IMG/VR virus record: IMGVR_UViG_3300025099_000002
Coordinates: 1 to 60,448 of that record
Source: a virus
Reading direction: 5' to 3' (one strand)
Length of the DNA: 60,448 nt
Shown: positions 57,467 through 60,448 of the stretch, one piece after another
Layout of the letters: every line of letters begins with the position of its first letter
How positions within the stretch are numbered: the first letter of the stretch is position 1
Position numbers and translations under genes: made by a program
The notes under the pieces: generated by a model
What the model was told of the DNA's origin: nothing
Databases searched by the model: none
Seen by the model: the letters and a program-made list of their open reading frames with translations, nothing else

Positions 57467-59398
57467 TTATCCTTCTAGTGTTGCCACTCTTGCAGTAAGT
57501 GCTTCAATTAATGCGTTCTGTTCTTGAATCGCTTTTACGAGGATTGGTACAAACTTGCTGTACTGTAGACCCATTTGTTTACCATCACCTGATGTAGATA
57601 CAGTAAGGTTTTTCTTAGCGGCAGTTGTATATCCTGCGGCTTCTTCAAGTGCTTGAACTTCTTGTGCCTTAAAGCCTATGTCCAACCAGTCTTCTTTATG
57701 TGTTCCGTCTGGAGACTGTGCGTTAAGGTCATAACCATCAGCAGTCTTATCACCATACTTGCTACGTTTATCCCACTTATATGTTACAGGTGCTAGTGCC
57801 TTAACAAAATTTAAACCTAAGTCTAAAGCTGTAAAGTCTGTCTTGTCACGTTGGTCAGAAGCTACAGTCCAGTCTACTTGGATGTGTGCGCCATCAACGT
57901 TTTCATCACCTATACATATTTTATGATTGTCATTATTTACTTCACCTCCAGGACTTCCTGACCTACCAGCATCATTTCCCAGCAAGGTATTATTACCGCC
58001 TGTAGTTAAACCTATTCCAGCAGCACTACCAACCGCAGTGTTATTATTACCAGTAGTGGCATCGTCACCAGCCTGTAATCCAATATAAGTATTTTCTGCC
58101 CCTGTGGTTACTGACGACCCTGCTTGGTCTCCAACTGCTGTGTTACTAGCAGAAGAAGTTAATGCTCCTAGTGCATTGTGACCAAGAGCCGTGTTGTTTG
58201 TTCCTGTCGTACAAGTAGTTAAAGCATTTTTCCCAAAAGCACAGTTTGTATCGCCTGTAGTAATAGCATCACCTGCTAATGCCCCAACAAGTGTGTTGTT
58301 ATCTCCTGTGGTAATTAACATTCCTGTTGTTCTACCAACGCAAGTGTTGTAACCAGCTGTGGTCATTGTTTTGCCAGCTTCTCTTCCAATGGCAACATTG
58401 TATTGACCTGTTGTAAGTGAGCCTAATGCGTTGTTACCCATTGCAACATTCTGACCGCCTGTAGTAATTGCGTCACCAGAACCTGCACCTACAAGAGTAT
58501 TTTCTGTACCTGTGGTTATAGATTTACCAGATTCTTGTCCTACAGCAGTATTATTTTCTGCGGTAGTTAAAGCGTCTAAAGCACTTTTCCCAACAGCAAC
58601 ATTGTAATTCCCAGTTGTACAGTAGTACATTGCCGCAGTTCCAACAGCAACATTATGTTGTCCAGTCGTGTTTGTAAATAAAGCATCTCTGCCGACTGCT
58701 GTGTTGTGGTCTGAAGTAGTGGTATTTCCTCCTGCTCTATTACCAATAAAAGTGTTGCTATCTCCTGTTGTCAAATCTTTACCAGCACTATGACCCACAG
58801 CGGTATTAAGTGTACCAGTCGTATTTGCGTACATTGCATCTCTACCAATAGCAGTATTACTACTTGCGGTAGTATTTGTGAATAACGCACCTTCTCCCAC
58901 CGCAGTATTTTGTGCGCCTGTTGTGGTACTAGAACCAGAGGCTTGCCCAACAAAAGTGTTTGAAGCTCCAGTTGTAACTGCATCACCAGATAAACCGCCA
59001 ACGAAGGTGTTGTTTGTCGCTGTGGTTACTTCAACCCCTGCTCTTGCTCCAACTGCTGTGTTATAAACATCTGTTGCAGATGTAAAGTTTTGATTTGCTA
59101 ATGCGGATCTACCAATTGCAACTGAATTACTACCAAGCGTATCAGCACTAAGAGATTCAGAGCCTAATGCTGTGTTTTTAGTTCCAGTAGTTATAGCATC
59201 ACCTGAGCGATAACCTAATACAGTATTCTCATCACCAGTAGTAATCGCAGTACCAGCTTCATCTCCTAATGTAACATTAAAATTACCACCACTAGCAATA
59301 CTATTTCCTGCGTTGACACCTGCCCTATAGTTGCTTGTACCCAGTGTAGTTGTAGCAGGTTGGGTACGTACTGCTGCTAAATCTCTTGACCTACTCAT
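57467..59398 (-). CDS. Tail fibre with YadA-like repeats and S74 domain (643 aa)
   Basis: After a short start (MSRSRDLAAVRTQP), about 25 repeats of 17 residues follow, pattern TTGxxNTxxGxxAGxxx, predicted left-handed beta-roll. The C-terminal 130 residues are an S74 chaperone with cleavage motif SDQRDKTDF at S514, then a YKWDKRSKYGD segment, GFKAQEVQAL and a terminal coil. Its N-terminal repeats (TLGTSNYRAGVNAGNS) closely match those of the neighbour fibre across the join, so the two arose by duplication. Likely alternative receptor-binding proteins. Confidence 0.9.
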   Translation of the reverse strand: MSRSRDLAAVRTQPATTTLGTSNYRAGVNAGNSIASGGNFNVTLGDEAGTAITTGDENTVLGYRSGDAITTGTKNTALGSESLSADTLGSNSVAIGRSALANQNFTSATDVYNTAVGARAGVEVTTATNNTFVGGLSGDAVTTGASNTFVGQASGSSTTTGAQNTAVGEGALFTNTTASSNTAIGRDAMYANTTGTLNTAVGHSAGKDLTTGDSNTFIGNRAGGNTTTSDHNTAVGRDALFTNTTGQHNVAVGTAAMYYCTTGNYNVAVGKSALDALTTAENNTAVGQESGKSITTGTENTLVGAGSGDAITTGGQNVAMGNNALGSLTTGQYNVAIGREAGKTMTTAGYNTCVGRTTGMLITTGDNNTLVGALAGDAITTGDTNCAFGKNALTTCTTGTNNTALGHNALGALTSSASNTAVGDQAGSSVTTGAENTYIGLQAGDDATTGNNNTAVGSAAGIGLTTGGNNTLLGNDAGRSGSPGGEVNNDNHKICIGDENVDGAHIQVDWTVASDQRDKTDFTALDLGLNFVKALAPVTYKWDKRSKYGDKTADGYDLNAQSPDGTHKEDWLDIGFKAQEVQALEEAAGYTTAAKKNLTVSTSGDGKQMGLQYSKFVPILVKAIQEQNALIEALTARVATLEG

Positions 59399-59401
59399 CT
59401 A

Positions 59402-60448
59402 TTATGCTCCTTCTAGTGCTGCTAGTCTGTCAGCTAGTGCCTTATTCTCTGCGGATAGTTCTTGTACTGCTTTTACTAATACAGGTATTACTGCTGCTTC
59501 ACCAACTCTTTGTTGGCTAGTAGGGTCATCATCATCCCACATACTAAAACCATCTTTAATATCGCTGTGTTTATCAATAGCTGCTTTAACTTCTTGAGCT
59601 ATAAAGCCGTGTTGAGATTTAGAGTTTTTATAAACTTCTGTAGAACCTTCTTCATAACCTTTAAAGTTTTTAGGTAAATCACCTTTGTTTTTATAATTAA
59701 AAGTTACTGGCCTAAGATCGTTGATAAAGGCTAAACCTACAGTAGCATCTTCAATATCTTTTTTAACTCTTTCATCTGATACAGTTGCCCATGTTACGTT
59801 ACCGTGTGCAGCTCTAATGTCATCATTTACTTTTCCTAAAGTTGTATATCCTGCTTCTCCAGAAACAGAGTAACCTAAAACATTAGCAGCATCACCATCT
59901 GCTGCTGCTACATTAGCTAAAGCACCAATAATCACATTTTGTTCACCAGTGGTACAGCTTTCACCTGTACTTTTACCTACAAAAGTATTATTTGGACCTG
60001 TTGTAACTGAATCACCAGCCTCAGAGCCAACAAAAGTATTATCTGCTCCAGTAGTGACAGCAGTACCAGCTTTATTACCTAAAAAGGTGTTTTCATTTCC
60101 ACTTGTTGTAGCTTTCCCTGCACGTCTGCCAACAAAAGTATTGTCGTGACCTGTCATAGTAGCACCGCCACCAGCTTCATAGCCAATAAGCACACAATCA
60201 TCTATAGTAGTTGCTGCTTTTCCAGCAGCAGTTCCCATCATAACGTTTCTTGCACCTGTGGTTAATGCTTCTCCTGTTCCACCTACTACTCCAGACTCAC
60301 TACCACCGACTAATATATTGGCGTTACCTGTCGTAACATTAACACCAACATCCGCTCCCACAAAAGTATTATCTCCACCTGTTGTAATACCTGTTCCTGT
60401 GTTGTACCCAAACATTGTATTTTTACTAGCAGTTGTAACAGCATCACC
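59402..60448 (-). CDS. S74-type tail fibre with YadA-like repeats, C-terminal part (begins at 1036)
   Basis: This is the 3' part of the 651-residue gene that starts at 1036 and crosses the circle join; bases 60322-60448 repeat 1-127. It holds more 17-residue repeats (for example TTGADNTFVGSEAGDSV) and an S74 chaperone with motif SDERVKKDI at about S527, followed by a QHGFIAQEVKAAI segment and a coiled-coil end. It is separated from the paralogue at 57467-59398 by only three bases. Function: receptor-binding fibre, inferred. Confidence 0.88.
   Translation of the reverse strand, partial: GDAVTTASKNTMFGYNTGTGITTGGDNTFVGADVGVNVTTGNANILVGGSESGVVGGTGEALTTGARNVMMGTAAGKAATTIDDCVLIGYEAGGGATMTGHDNTFVGRRAGKATTSGNENTFLGNKAGTAVTTGADNTFVGSEAGDSVTTGPNNTFVGKSTGESCTTGEQNVIIGALANVAAADGDAANVLGYSVSGEAGYTTLGKVNDDIRAAHGNVTWATVSDERVKKDIEDATVGLAFINDLRPVTFNYKNKGDLPKNFKGYEEGSTEVYKNSKSQHGFIAQEVKAAIDKHSDIKDGFSMWDDDDPTSQQRVGEAAVIPVLVKAVQELSAENKALADRLAALEGA
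60322..60448. repeat. Terminal direct repeat, right copy (circular overlap)
   Basis: Identical to bases 1-127. Removing one copy gives a circle of 60,321 bp in which the fibre gene reads through without a break (1036 plus 920 bases = 652 codons including stop). Confidence 0.95.

Noticed and set aside
1-60448. CRISPR array or insertion sequence
   Set aside because: No regularly spaced direct repeats with unique spacers outside the coding repeats of fibre genes, and no transposase or terminal inverted repeats seen.

Overview
This window is a complete genome of about 60.3 kb from a tailed double-stranded DNA phage, probably a marine podovirus of the HMO-2011 type. The last 127 bases (60322-60448) repeat the first 127 exactly, and one tail-fibre gene reads in frame across that join, so the true molecule is a circle (or circularly permuted) of about 60,321 bp. 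The placement rests on a family A DNA polymerase carrying a DnaJ-like zinc-finger insertion between its exonuclease and polymerase halves, which from memory is the hallmark of HMO-2011-type phages of marine alphaproteobacteria (SAR116, Roseobacter RCA, SAR11). It is supported by a T7-style replication set without a phage RNA polymerase, a B12-dependent ribonucleotide reductase, AT-rich DNA and several small protein families common in marine phages. The exact host cannot be read from the sequence.

Layout. A 763-bp control region (24484-25246) separates two divergent transcription units. The rightward early/middle unit runs from 25247 to 43937. Its first part (25-32 kb) is a crowded set of very small unknown genes, many overlapping by ATGA or TAATG, punctuated by five copies of a palindrome, (G/A)TTCGAGGT-N4-ACCT(C/T)G. 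Then come a tyrosine recombinase, primase, helicase, DNA polymerase, a protein at the usual single-strand-binding position, a PD-(D/E)XK nuclease, a T7 endonuclease I homologue, DUF3310 protein, MazG-like pyrophosphohydrolase, class II ribonucleotide reductase, an endonuclease VII-like nuclease and a possible anti-CBASS-like protein.

The leftward late unit starts at 24483, runs down to base 1, continues through the join and ends at 43938, touching the early unit with no gap. In transcription order it holds a lysis and small-protein cluster (u-spanin, a two-helix EF-hand membrane protein, a second EF-hand protein, DUF1127 protein, holin-like protein, many very basic small proteins), terminase small subunit, an HNH-like protein, terminase large subunit, portal, scaffold, major capsid protein with its own promoter and structured leader, tail-tube proteins, and a series of fibre proteins. 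Three of the fibres end in an S74 self-cleaving chaperone. Then follow secreted/membrane proteins, a HlyC-like acyltransferase, and internal virion (ejection) proteins including a lytic transglycosylase and a hendecad-repeat helical protein.

Standard sigma70-like promoters (TTGACA-16/17-TATAAC/TATACA) occur before the late unit, the capsid gene, an early gene and the gene after the polymerase, consistent with dependence on host RNA polymerase. The most promising undescribed features are the five-copy palindrome system, the paired EF-hand proteins in the lysis region, the HlyC-like enzyme among virion genes, a small protein resembling the Acb2/Tad1 hairpin family, tandem mini membrane proteins, and out-of-frame overlapping genes before the integrase.
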